Under the pieces are notes generated by a model. It did not search any database and was not told where the DNA came from. It saw nothing but the letters and a program-made list of their open reading frames with translations. 64,000 nucleotides of DNA from Bin80 sp964291275 (GTDB lineage Bacteria > Bacteroidota > Rhodothermia > Rhodothermales > Bin80): positions 1,984,001 to 2,048,000 of the forward strand of contig OZ219799.1 of assembly GCA_964291275.2 (NCBI GenBank). The letters run 5' to 3'. The position numbers and the translations under genes are program-made. Below are positions 1 through 8,442 of this stretch, in pieces; the first letter of the stretch is position 1; each line of letters begins with the position of its first letter.

Positions 1-19
1 CGTGTAACGCGCACTTCAG

Positions 20-2713
20 ATGCGCGTGGTTTCTCAGAATCGGTTCCTACGAAAGTATTATACAGGCCTGTGTGTAGCTGCTGCTATCGTGTGGGCAATT
101 CCGTCATCAACCACCTGCGCGCAGGTTATTCAAGTAGATGTTGTTTCTGAATCTCTCCAGAAGGTTCTGAACACATTCACCGCGGCGCAGCGCGTTGATC
201 TTGTTTATGTGGAGCGACAGGTTGAGGGACGTTTAGTCACGTGCAGTTATGTGGGTACCGATGTTGAGCGCGCCCTGGCATGTATCCTCGAAAATCAGGA
301 TCTTCGAGCTGTTCGGCTGAGGAGGAGGCAATACGTGCTCGTAGAGAGGAGCAGTGATTCCATCTCGAACTCTACTGAAGACAATGTTCATATGGGCGCG
401 CTCCGGGGTTTTGTAACTGATGCCATATCTCAGGAGACATTGCCTGGCGCCCATGTGTACCTGCCTGAACTCGCCATTGGTGCAGTGAGCAACGAGGGCG
501 GTTATTATGCTATTCCGGCCCTTCCCATCGGCCAATACTCAGTAAGCGCTTCTTTTCTCGGCTATTCCTCGCTGGATACGCTGATTACAATTTCCGAAGA
601 ATCAGTCATGCTTGAACTTGAGCGCGGGACGGTCGAATCGGGAACCGTTGTTGTCAGCTCGAATCGTCGAGATCCCTATGAGGTTGCTCCGGGTGTGCGG
701 GAGATTCCGGTTGATCTGATCAACAGATTTCCGGGGCTTCCTGGCGAAGCAGATCTTCTCCAATCTTTACGCTGGCTTCCCAGTGTACAGAGGGTGCGCA
801 CAAACCAGGGAGGTCTTGTTGTTCGAGGCGGTGAACCGGATCAAATTCAGTATCTGATTGATGGGGCACCTGTGTATCATATGTGGCATGTGGGTGGATT
901 ATTGTCTGTTTATCAGCCCGAGGTCTTCAAGGATGTCCGTCTGTATCGGGGTAGTTTTCCTGCTGAATATGGGGGGCGTCTTTCTGCCGTACTGGATGCT
1001 GAACTAAAGGACGGTACGCGGGAGGGAATATCTGGGTTGGTGGGTGTAGGATTGTTTAGCGCCCGCCTTTTTGCTGAAGGGCCGATTGGAAATGAGTTTT
1101 CGTTTATGGTGTCCGGGCGTCGTTCTTACCTGGATCGTATTATAGGACGCACGCACCCTGTTGATAACGGCGTGATCAAGGACACACTGCGCACGGGGAT
1201 ATATCTGTATGACGTTAGTACGAAACTGGCTTGGCGTCCATCCCCCCAACATAGACTGACTCTGGGTGTCTACGGCAGTGCAGATGTATTGGATATTCGA
1301 TTGCCGATTAATATTTCAAGTATCGGTGAATCCGGGTCAATACTTCCATTGAGGGACTGGTTGAGTCCATCGAGTCTAGTGGTCGAATTTGACACGCGCT
1401 GGAGCAACCGTCTCGTGAGTGCGCGTTACCATTATCTACATGCTGACCGATTCTTTCTGAGTGCGACGGCATATGCCACCTCATATCGTGCGCATGAACG
1501 CATATTCCTTCGACCGGTAGCAACTTCGTCAATCAGTTCGAAATATGCAGTAGATATACTTGATATGGGCCTTAAGTTAGACATGGATTACTATCTGTCG
1601 CTAACGCATCACATTCGGGCAGGGGCATCCATTGTCCAGCGGAGCTTTTCCAGCGAGTTGGAAGCACTTATTCTGCAGACTAATTCAATTTCCGAGAGCA
1701 CCGATGAAAAGAGTACATTAAACAATACGGAACTGGTGCTCCATATACAGGACACGTGGAAGCCAACACGCAGGCTGCAGGTACAACCGGGGTTGCGAAT
1801 CAGTCAACTCCTTGACGGCAATGACCTGAGGCTGAGTCCTCGCCTGGGTGTTCGCTATGCTCTGGATCGTGTCATTTTACGTGCATCTGCGGGGATCAAT
1901 GTCCAGTACCTGCATCAGGTTCGCGATCGTTATTCGGTGCTCTACGATTTGATTTCTTACCGGTGGGTGCCTGCGAGTGGTTCAGTTGAACCCTCGTATA
2001 GCTATCATGGGGCTGTTGGTGGCAATCTGTCTCTCGGCATGTATCTTACAGCCGGTATCGCTACGTACGTCCATATAACACGCGGCTTATTGATTCCACG
2101 GGATGAGGAACAGACCAAGGATGGGCTGCGGGGGCCGGGGATTTCGCTTGCAGCAATTTTGGGTCAGTATACCAGAGGAGAGGCATTGGCATATGGCTTG
2201 GAGGGGAGTCTGCAGTATGAACGTGGTGCGAACGTAGTTTGGGTCAGTTATGCTGCCGGACGATCTCGTAGTCGCGCCCCTTCTCTTGGGGAGGAAGATC
2301 TTCGTCCTACTCGTTATGATGTGCCGCAACGACTTGAGATCGTCTTGCAACGCAACACGCGGAACTGGACTTATGGATTAACGGGACAATGGCGCAGTGG
2401 CTACCCTGTAACCGTTCCTGAAGCCCGCTACGCCATAGATGATCCGCTGTCCGAAGAACCTCAGGGATTTCTTTATTTCCCCAAGATCAACAATGGTCGA
2501 CTGCCCCCGTACGTGAACTATGGGCTGCAGGGTGCCTACAGGTTTGATGTAGGTTTCGCTTCTGTCCAGGTTAGACTGGACATCAACAATATTACATTCC
2601 GGCGTAATATTGTTAGGCAAACATATACCTTCGAAATTCCCGAACCGGTCTCGGTAATGTCCACTTATGGCGTGTCAGCTTATCCGCTTCTCGAAATCGT
2701 TGTTCGGTTTTAG
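20..2713 (+). CDS. TonB-dependent outer-membrane receptor with N-terminal STN signalling domain
   Basis: An 897-residue outer-membrane transporter. A signal peptide (about 1-34, ending CAQ) is followed by a secretin/TonB short N-terminal (STN) domain at about 35-110, a carboxypeptidase-regulatory-like beta-sandwich at about 127-210, a plug (LIDGAPVY near residue 277) and a C-terminal beta barrel ending in Phe. STN domains normally pass a ligand signal to a FecR-type anti-sigma factor; any such partner would lie upstream of the window. The next gene begins 3 bases after the stop and encodes a DUF4249 lipoprotein, the usual partner of this receptor class in Bacteroidota. The substrate cannot be read from the sequence; iron chelates, peptides or glycans are all possible. 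The ATG at 20 is accepted because it leads straight into a signal peptide. Confidence 0.9.
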   Translation: MRVVSQNRFLRKYYTGLCVAAAIVWAIPSSTTCAQVIQVDVVSESLQKVLNTFTAAQRVDLVYVERQVEGRLVTCSYVGTDVERALACILENQDLRAVRLRRRQYVLVERSSDSISNSTEDNVHMGALRGFVTDAISQETLPGAHVYLPELAIGAVSNEGGYYAIPALPIGQYSVSASFLGYSSLDTLITISEESVMLELERGTVESGTVVVSSNRRDPYEVAPGVREIPVDLINRFPGLPGEADLLQSLRWLPSVQRVRTNQGGLVVRGGEPDQIQYLIDGAPVYHMWHVGGLLSVYQPEVFKDVRLYRGSFPAEYGGRLSAVLDAELKDGTREGISGLVGVGLFSARLFAEGPIGNEFSFMVSGRRSYLDRIIGRTHPVDNGVIKDTLRTGIYLYDVSTKLAWRPSPQHRLTLGVYGSADVLDIRLPINISSIGESGSILPLRDWLSPSSLVVEFDTRWSNRLVSARYHYLHADRFFLSATAYATSYRAHERIFLRPVATSSISSKYAVDILDMGLKLDMDYYLSLTHHIRAGASIVQRSFSSELEALILQTNSISESTDEKSTLNNTELVLHIQDTWKPTRRLQVQPGLRISQLLDGNDLRLSPRLGVRYALDRVILRASAGINVQYLHQVRDRYSVLYDLISYRWVPASGSVEPSYSYHGAVGGNLSLGMYLTAGIATYVHITRGLLIPRDEEQTKDGLRGPGISLAAILGQYTRGEALAYGLEGSLQYERGANVVWVSYAAGRSRSRAPSLGEEDLRPTRYDVPQRLEIVLQRNTRNWTYGLTGQWRSGYPVTVPEARYAIDDPLSEEPQGFLYFPKINNGRLPPYVNYGLQGAYRFDVGFASVQVRLDINNITFRRNIVRQTYTFEIPEPVSVMSTYGVSAYPLLEIVVRF

Positions 2714-2716
2714 CAT

Positions 2717-3616
2717 ATGTTGCTCAGGTATACAGTATTGGTGATCTTTTTCCTGATGGGCTGCGAAGCGGTTCATCCCGAGGATACCTCACTCCTTGTG
2801 GTAGAGTCGTACGTGGCGGCCGGAGAGCCGTTGCCGCAGGTAACATTGAGAAGGACAGCACCTTTGGAGGCGCATTACGACCTGAACCAGACGACAGCTG
2901 CTATCGGTGCGCGTGTGGAGTTTATGATGCAGGATACTTTGGTTCCATACACGATGCAAGGCGCCGGAGTCTATACTCCACTTACGCCCCTTACAGCGAT
3001 TCCAGGAGCAAAATTGGACTTAAAAGTGTACTGGGACGATCAAGTTATCATGGCTAATAGTAGGGTTCCACCGCCAATTTCTCTTGATAGTGTAAGCATT
3101 GAAGTTTCAGACACCCCGATACCTGGTCTGATTCTGGATTCGGTGTTTGTCGACCCACTCCTAGTGGACTCTCTGGGACTGCAGGCATTAGGTGCGAATG
3201 CGCGTGAAGGATTGGTCTATTTGGTGGAAGCAACATTGTATTGGACCGACAACACCGAAGGTGACGGCAATGACTGGTGGATGCGGACACAGCTTCTCCC
3301 ACGTTTGGGACAGAGTCCACGACTGAGCAACTTTTTTCTCAGTCCAGAAGCACTACTGCGGGAGAGGTCTGTACCGTTTGTCAATGCTAAGCAGCGTTCA
3401 TGGTCGGGGGCTTATGCTGTCCAGGTATCTAGTTCGAGTAACCACATACCCGTACATGGGTTGCGTATTGGCATTGTTCGATGCACTCGGGCTTATGCAC
3501 AGTTTGTATCCGGCAGTTCTAATCCTGGGGAGAGCGAACCTCCTTCAAACGTAACAGGTGCGCTTGGGATTTTTGCGGGATTGGCAATAGATACTCTTAC
3601 GGTGGAGGTCCAGTGA
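2717..3616 (+). CDS. DUF4249-family outer-membrane-associated lipoprotein
   Basis: A 299-residue secreted lipoprotein. A short hydrophobic leader ends in a lipobox (FLMGC, Cys16). The rest is predicted beta-rich and has the DUF4249 layout: an early segment with VVESYVAAG and a late segment resembling the family's C-terminal sandwich. DUF4249 proteins are typically encoded directly after TonB-dependent receptors in Bacteroidota and are presumed to help bind or deliver the substrate, though the biochemical role is not established. It is 3 bases downstream of the receptor and its TGA overlaps the ATG of recX, so receptor, lipoprotein and recX are probably co-transcribed. Confidence 0.8.
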   Translation: MLLRYTVLVIFFLMGCEAVHPEDTSLLVVESYVAAGEPLPQVTLRRTAPLEAHYDLNQTTAAIGARVEFMMQDTLVPYTMQGAGVYTPLTPLTAIPGAKLDLKVYWDDQVIMANSRVPPPISLDSVSIEVSDTPIPGLILDSVFVDPLLVDSLGLQALGANAREGLVYLVEATLYWTDNTEGDGNDWWMRTQLLPRLGQSPRLSNFFLSPEALLRERSVPFVNAKQRSWSGAYAVQVSSSSNHIPVHGLRIGIVRCTRAYAQFVSGSSNPGESEPPSNVTGALGIFAGLAIDTLTVEVQ

Positions 3617-4275
3617 TGGCCAGTGATCGAGAGGTTCTGGTCGAGCACGGTGAAATAACAGCGCTGAAACAGCAGGTTCGGAATTCTGCCAGGACATCTG
3701 TCTTTATTGACGGCGAATTTGCGTTTGGAGTCCACTCTGATTTAGCTGTAAGTGAAGGATTATATGTTGGTCAACGGCTCAGTGAATCAGACTTGAATAC
3801 TTTGCTGTGTGGTGAGAAGGTATTAAGGGGGCGCTCTACTGCACTGCGATATCTCGCTTATGCTCCAAGGACTGAACATCAAGTACGTCAACGTTTAACG
3901 CAGGAGGGGGTTACCAAGAATGAACTCGATGATATAATTACCGATCTTTACGAGCTTGGTTATATAGACGACCGCAGGTACGCAGTAGAGTACGCTGTGG
4001 CACGGTTCAGGAACAAGGGATACGGGCCAGACCGGATCCGCCGTGAGCTTATTGAGGATGGAGTATCACGTGATTATGTTACAGAGGCGATCACGGCAGC
4101 TGCGAGTTCGGATATGTATATCGTGAGTGCCAAAAAATTAGCAGAAAAGTTCAGGGATAGGGTACAAGGCACATTACCTGAGCGAAAGAAAAAGTTGACA
4201 GCTTACCTTGTCAGACGCGGTTATGAGTACACATTATCGAAAGAATTGGCCCACGAGGTGCTGAACCAAAGGTGA
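3616..4275 (+). CDS. recX: Regulatory protein RecX
   Basis: About 219 residues. RecX binds RecA filaments and limits RecA recombinase activity. The tandem three-helix repeats are recognisable: ALRYLAYAPRTEHQVRQRL (near 78-96) with LYELGYIDDRRYA after it, then GYGPDRIRRELIEDGV. The N-terminal 60 residues form a short beta-rich extension often seen in Bacteroidota RecX. A GTG at 3613 is in frame, but the ATG at 3616 overlaps the upstream TGA as TGATG, the usual coupling arrangement, and is preferred. No recA gene is in the window. The next gene's GTG overlaps this stop codon. Confidence 0.9.
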   Translation: MASDREVLVEHGEITALKQQVRNSARTSVFIDGEFAFGVHSDLAVSEGLYVGQRLSESDLNTLLCGEKVLRGRSTALRYLAYAPRTEHQVRQRLTQEGVTKNELDDIITDLYELGYIDDRRYAVEYAVARFRNKGYGPDRIRRELIEDGVSRDYVTEAITAAASSDMYIVSAKKLAEKFRDRVQGTLPERKKKLTAYLVRRGYEYTLSKELAHEVLNQR

Positions 4276-5063
4276 GTTATACGCAGACAGGGCTTAAACA
4301 TGCGAGTAGTCTGTTACATCATTGTCTTGGGGGCAGGCAGCCCTCTGTTGCAATCGTATTGGGGTCAGGCCTGAATATACAGTTGGATACCAGTTATGGG
4401 GAGCTGTCTGCCTCGGATATTCCGGGGTTCGTTCTTCCCATGGTGGATGGACACACGGGACGTGTAAGGGCTGGCGTCTTGGGGCGTCACGATGTTCTGT
4501 TAATGCAGGGGCGCACCCATTGCTATGAGGGCGTTCCTGAAAAGAGTATTACCTTCCAAGTGCGTCTAATTCGAGAATTGGGTATCAGAAACATAGTTTT
4601 GGTGAGTGCAGCAGGTGGAATACGGGATGACTTGGATCCAGGGAGCATAATGCTTGTAGAAGATCATCTCTGTGCGCAGCCGTTGTTAGCAACTGCCAAG
4701 CGAGGGGCAGTGTACGATGCATGTTGGAGACGACGTGTAATTACAGCCGCTGACGGGTTACCAGTTTCGTGCGGGGTATTTGTATGGACGATTGGGCCAA
4801 GCTATGAAACCCCGGCAGAGATTATTGCTTTTGAACGTAGAGGTGGCAATGCCGTTGGAATGAGTCTCGTACCGGAGGCGCTGTGGGCGTCTGCTTTGGG
4901 AATGCGTGTGTTTGCTGTAGCAGTCATCACCAATAAAGCTTCTGGATTGAGCAAACAAGGATTGGATCATGAAGAAGTGCTTCGTGCAGCATGGAGCGCA
5001 CAGGCCAACTTGGCGCAGCTGTTGGTTCATGCTGTAGCTCAGTCTCCTAAGTTGCATCTTTAA
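4272..5063 (+). CDS. punA: Purine-nucleoside phosphorylase (trimeric type)
   Basis: 263 residues. It catalyses phosphorolysis of purine nucleosides to the free base and (deoxy)ribose-1-phosphate in purine salvage. Family signatures visible are the phosphate loop LGSGL near residue 30, the HTGRV segment, GPSYETPAEI near 176, GMSLVPEA near 197 (usual form GMSTVPE) and the purine-binding TNKASG near 222, where Asn recognises 6-oxopurines. The GTG start at 4272 overlaps the recX stop; no in-frame ATG lies close by. It belongs to the compact plus-strand block starting with the TonB receptor. Confidence 0.93.
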   Translation: MSYTQTGLKHASSLLHHCLGGRQPSVAIVLGSGLNIQLDTSYGELSASDIPGFVLPMVDGHTGRVRAGVLGRHDVLLMQGRTHCYEGVPEKSITFQVRLIRELGIRNIVLVSAAGGIRDDLDPGSIMLVEDHLCAQPLLATAKRGAVYDACWRRRVITAADGLPVSCGVFVWTIGPSYETPAEIIAFERRGGNAVGMSLVPEALWASALGMRVFAVAVITNKASGLSKQGLDHEEVLRAAWSAQANLAQLLVHAVAQSPKLHL

Positions 5064-5106
5064 GAAAAAAACACGATCATAGAACTAGCGAAAGCGGATT
5101 CAGCGT

Positions 5107-5466
5107 ATGAACGACGATTATAGAGACGACAAAGGTCATTGGGATGGGGCGCCGCCGCGCCAAAATAAGGGGTCTAGGTACCGTGATGAGGTGTTTTCAA
5201 AGCGGGTCCCGGCAGGGCGACGTACCTATTTTTTTGATGTTAAAACAACTCGATCTGGCGAGGACTACTTCATAGTCATCACAGAGAGTAAGCGTGTTGG
5301 AGATCATCATGAGAAACATAAGATCTTCGTCTATAAGGAAGATTTTGCCAAGTTTATCAAGGGATTGTATGCGGCGATGGAGGATGTGCGGACTGAGCGG
5401 TTGCCGGATTATGAGTTCTATGGCTATCCGACGCTTGACTTTCCGCCGAGAGACGACGATCAATAG
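5107..5466 (+). CDS. PUR-alpha-like DNA/RNA-binding protein (DUF3276)
   Basis: 119 residues with a single PUR domain at about 25-105 (RRTYFFDVKTTRSGEDYF, then HKIFVYKEDFAKFIKGL). Bacterial members are small single-stranded nucleic acid binders best known from Bacteroidota and spirochaetes, where the Borrelia homologue BpuR acts as a transcriptional and post-transcriptional regulator. Both ends are polar and charged (DDYRDDKGHWDG at the N terminus, PPRDDDQ at the C terminus). It lies 16 bases before hisD and may share its transcript. The cellular target is unknown. Confidence 0.85.
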   Translation: MNDDYRDDKGHWDGAPPRQNKGSRYRDEVFSKRVPAGRRTYFFDVKTTRSGEDYFIVITESKRVGDHHEKHKIFVYKEDFAKFIKGLYAAMEDVRTERLPDYEFYGYPTLDFPPRDDDQ

Positions 5467-5481
5467 CCTGAGATTCGGGCC

Positions 5482-6750
5482 ATGATCCCTTTGATTGCGG
5501 CGGAGGATTGGAAGCGGAAAGCGGTCAGCCTCCACCCTGAGGTAGAGAAGATAGTCGCCGGTATAGTCAAGGATGTCTCCGAGTTCGGAGACCGTGCTCT
5601 ATTCAGATATACTCGCGAGTTTGACGGCGTACAGTTGTCCTCGGTCCGCGTGCCTATCTCGAGACTGGAGGCGGCGTGGATGGAGTCAAAACCATCATGG
5701 AGGCGCGTTTTTCGGGCTGCAGCAGACAACATACGTCGGTATCACCTGAGACAGCAGCGGGAATCTTGGTACGTGGATGATGGGGATGGTGTGCGTCTGG
5801 GGCAACGTGTTTTACCGTTATACCGTGCGGGTTTGTATGTCCCTGGTGGCACGGCTGCCTACCCATCTAGTGTATTGATGACGGCAATTCCAGCTCAAGT
5901 AGCGGGAGTAGGAAGTATACATCTTACGAGTCCGCCTGGACCATCTGGACTGCCTCATCCGGAAATCATGGCCGCTGCATACATGTTGGATATAAAGAAC
6001 GTTTATGCCATTGGAGGTGCTCAGGCTATCGCAGCATTAGCGTTTGGAACAGCGTCCATACCTAGTGTTGACAAGGTTGTGGGGCCGGGCAATGCTTATG
6101 TTACAGCAGCCAAAAAGCTGGTCTTTGGTCACGTAGATATTGATAGCCTCGCCGGGCCGAGTGAATTGGTAGTTCTGGCCGACAAAACCTGTCAAGCCGA
6201 CTGGATTGCCCATGATCTTATTGCACAGGCCGAACATGATCCCGAGGCGTCAGCAATACTGGTTACGCCGGAGGTAACGGTTGCAGAAGCGGTCTGCGAA
6301 GCGCTACACGATTTTTCAGTCAACCTTCCACGTGCGGATATTGCACGTACAGCCCTGTGTGATCACGGTGCAGCGATTGTAACAGATTCTATGGATGAAG
6401 CCATTAACATGGTCAACAAAATCGCGCCGGAGCATCTGGAGCTTATGGTTGCAGATCCATGGGATATGTTGGGGCGTGTTCGCAATGCGGGTGCAGTATT
6501 TATTGGTTCGTGGTCTCCTGAGGCAGTTGGGGATTACTATGCAGGACCCAATCATGTACTGCCTACGGGCGGGGCTGCTAGGTTTGCATCCGCCTTGGGA
6601 GTTGACGATTTTGTGAGACGGCAAAGTGTAATTGGTTACAGTCAGCAGCGATTGGAACGTACGGTTGATGATATTGCTCTGATGGCTCGAAGCGAAGGGC
6701 TGGAGGGACATGCACGTAGCGTAGAGGCTCGGATTAGGGTTAATGACTAA
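5482..6750 (+). CDS. hisD: Histidinol dehydrogenase
   Basis: 422 residues, normal length. It oxidises L-histidinol to L-histidine in two NAD-dependent steps, the last reactions of histidine synthesis. Visible signatures are GPGNAYVTAAKKLVFG and DIDSLAGPSELVVLAD (about 204-240), the zinc-ligand segment LIAQAEHDPEA with Gln-His, the catalytic Glu-His in APEHLEL and the late GDYYAGPNHVLPTGG. The ATG at 5482 lies 16 bases after the PUR gene. Its stop overlaps the start of hisC. Only hisD and hisC occur here, so the histidine pathway is split across the genome. Confidence 0.96.
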   Translation: MIPLIAAEDWKRKAVSLHPEVEKIVAGIVKDVSEFGDRALFRYTREFDGVQLSSVRVPISRLEAAWMESKPSWRRVFRAAADNIRRYHLRQQRESWYVDDGDGVRLGQRVLPLYRAGLYVPGGTAAYPSSVLMTAIPAQVAGVGSIHLTSPPGPSGLPHPEIMAAAYMLDIKNVYAIGGAQAIAALAFGTASIPSVDKVVGPGNAYVTAAKKLVFGHVDIDSLAGPSELVVLADKTCQADWIAHDLIAQAEHDPEASAILVTPEVTVAEAVCEALHDFSVNLPRADIARTALCDHGAAIVTDSMDEAINMVNKIAPEHLELMVADPWDMLGRVRNAGAVFIGSWSPEAVGDYYAGPNHVLPTGGAARFASALGVDDFVRRQSVIGYSQQRLERTVDDIALMARSEGLEGHARSVEARIRVND

Positions 6751-7828
6751 ACTGGGTGAAGTACTCTCGCGGGTTCGACCTGAGGTTCGCGAACAACGCC
6801 CTTACAAGGTCGGTGTGCCGACCGGAGATATTGCGGTTAAGCTGAACCAGAACGAAAGTCCTTTTGATCTGCCCGAAGAGTTGAAGGTTGCTGTATTTGC
6901 AGGATGGAGAGAGATTGCTTTTAATAGATACCCAGCGGAGCAGCCAGACGATCTTGCGGAATTGATCGCGTCCAACATAGGCTGGGACCCGAAAGGAATA
7001 ATTATTGGCAATGGCTCCAATGAATTGACCTATGCTTTGGGTATGACCTTCATTGCTGCTGGCAGCAGAGTGGTATTGCCACGTCCAATGTTTTCTTTTT
7101 ATGAGCGAGTTGTGCATATCTACGGAGGGGAAGTGGTGCCCGTTGCGCCTCTTGAAAGTCTTGGATTTAATACGGGTAGTATCCTTACAGCTATTCAGAG
7201 GATTGGGCCCTCCATGGTAGTTATAACTTCGCCCAACAACCCTACCGGCCTGGTTCTTCCTCTCGCAGAATTAAGAGCAATTGCTGAAGCTTCACCGGGA
7301 CTCGTGTTGATTGATGAAGCATACATAGAGTTTTCAGACGAACCAAGTATGCTTACTCTGTTGAGCAATTTCCCTAATGTCATTCTGCTTAGAACTTTCT
7401 CCAAGGCGTTCGGCCTAGCGGGTTCACGGTTAGGTTATTTGGTTGGTCATCCTGATCTCATGGGTGAGATCTTGAAGATTCGTCCTCCTTTCATGGTTGA
7501 TCGATTCACTGTTTGTGTGACAAAACTGCTTCTCGAGCATCCACAGTTGGTCCACGATCGTGTGATGTTGATTCGCTCAGGTATACATGGACTGATAAAG
7601 GGGTTGCAGGAAATAGGGGGGATGCGAGTACTTGCAGGGCAGGCGAATTTTGTCACTTTTCGACCTCCGTGCGACGGAGAGGAATTATTTATGGCGTTGG
7701 CCGAGAGGGGGGTTTTGGTGCGAAATATGAGTGGGTATCCAGAGCTTAGGGGCTTTTTACGTGTGAGTGCGGGTGCACCTGCCGAGAACAGGATATTCCT
7801 ACAAGCGTTGACACAGGCAATGTTGTAG
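6743..7828 (+). CDS. hisC: Histidinol-phosphate aminotransferase
   Basis: 361 residues, a fold-type I PLP enzyme that transaminates imidazole-acetol phosphate with glutamate. The substrate-recognition segment KLNQNESPFDLP is near residue 34, the PLP-contacting NPTGL near 167, the aspartate in LIDEAYIEF near 193 and the Schiff-base lysine in TFSKAFGLAGSRLGY near 219. It overlaps hisD by 8 bases, consistent with translational coupling. Confidence 0.95.
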   Translation: MTKLGEVLSRVRPEVREQRPYKVGVPTGDIAVKLNQNESPFDLPEELKVAVFAGWREIAFNRYPAEQPDDLAELIASNIGWDPKGIIIGNGSNELTYALGMTFIAAGSRVVLPRPMFSFYERVVHIYGGEVVPVAPLESLGFNTGSILTAIQRIGPSMVVITSPNNPTGLVLPLAELRAIAEASPGLVLIDEAYIEFSDEPSMLTLLSNFPNVILLRTFSKAFGLAGSRLGYLVGHPDLMGEILKIRPPFMVDRFTVCVTKLLLEHPQLVHDRVMLIRSGIHGLIKGLQEIGGMRVLAGQANFVTFRPPCDGEELFMALAERGVLVRNMSGYPELRGFLRVSAGAPAENRIFLQALTQAML

Positions 7829-7863
7829 GTTCTACTCCGCCGGTATTGTACCACAATCAATAA

Positions 7864-8433
7864 ATGAACAGGGGAATGATTGCCGTTGAGGTCGTGGGAT
7901 TATCAACCAGCCCAGCCAGTGGGGGGGCATTCATATTGGTATTGGGTGAGATGGGCGGTGCTCGGAGATTACCGATAGTTGTGGGGGAGAATGAAGCTAC
8001 CGCAATTGTCGTCGGTATTGAAAATCGGCCCCCTCCGCGACCCATGTCACACGATCTTTTTTGCAGTCTGATACAGCAGACAGGAATTCAGGTAGTGAGT
8101 ATTGTGATCGATGGGTTGAAGGATGGCACCTTTTATGCTAAGATTCGCTTCGTCCAAGATGGAAACCATGATCAGTTGGACTCACGTCCGAGTGATGCTG
8201 TTGCCATTGCTGTGCGGTTGGATGCCGACATTTTTGTTGCGGAGACTGTACTCGATGAAGCTGGTATCCCGATGGGAGAGCCGGAATTGCCGACGTACGA
8301 GGACCAGACCACAGAGAAAGTATCCCCAACTGAACAATTAGAGCAGCAACTGGCGCGCGCTATTGAGAAAGAAGACTATGAAGAAGCTGCACGTTTGCGC
8401 GATGCTCTTGCCCAGATCAAGGAACCAGAGTGA
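7864..8433 (+). CDS. Bifunctional nuclease family (DUF151) protein with C-terminal UVR motif
   Basis: 189 residues. Residues 1-135 form a BFN/DUF151 domain (VVGENEATAIVVG, then DSRPSDAVAIAVRL), a family in which a plant member has DNase and RNase activity. Residues about 150-187 form a UvrB/UvrC-type UVR helical motif (LEQQLARAIEKEDYEEAARL), which usually mediates protein contacts. This BFN-UVR architecture is common in Bacteroidota and Actinobacteria, but its function is not established. It lies 35 bases after hisC and 9 bases before bshC. Confidence 0.85.
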   Translation: MNRGMIAVEVVGLSTSPASGGAFILVLGEMGGARRLPIVVGENEATAIVVGIENRPPPRPMSHDLFCSLIQQTGIQVVSIVIDGLKDGTFYAKIRFVQDGNHDQLDSRPSDAVAIAVRLDADIFVAETVLDEAGIPMGEPELPTYEDQTTEKVSPTEQLEQQLARAIEKEDYEEAARLRDALAQIKEPE

Positions 8434-8442
8434 TGCCTCATA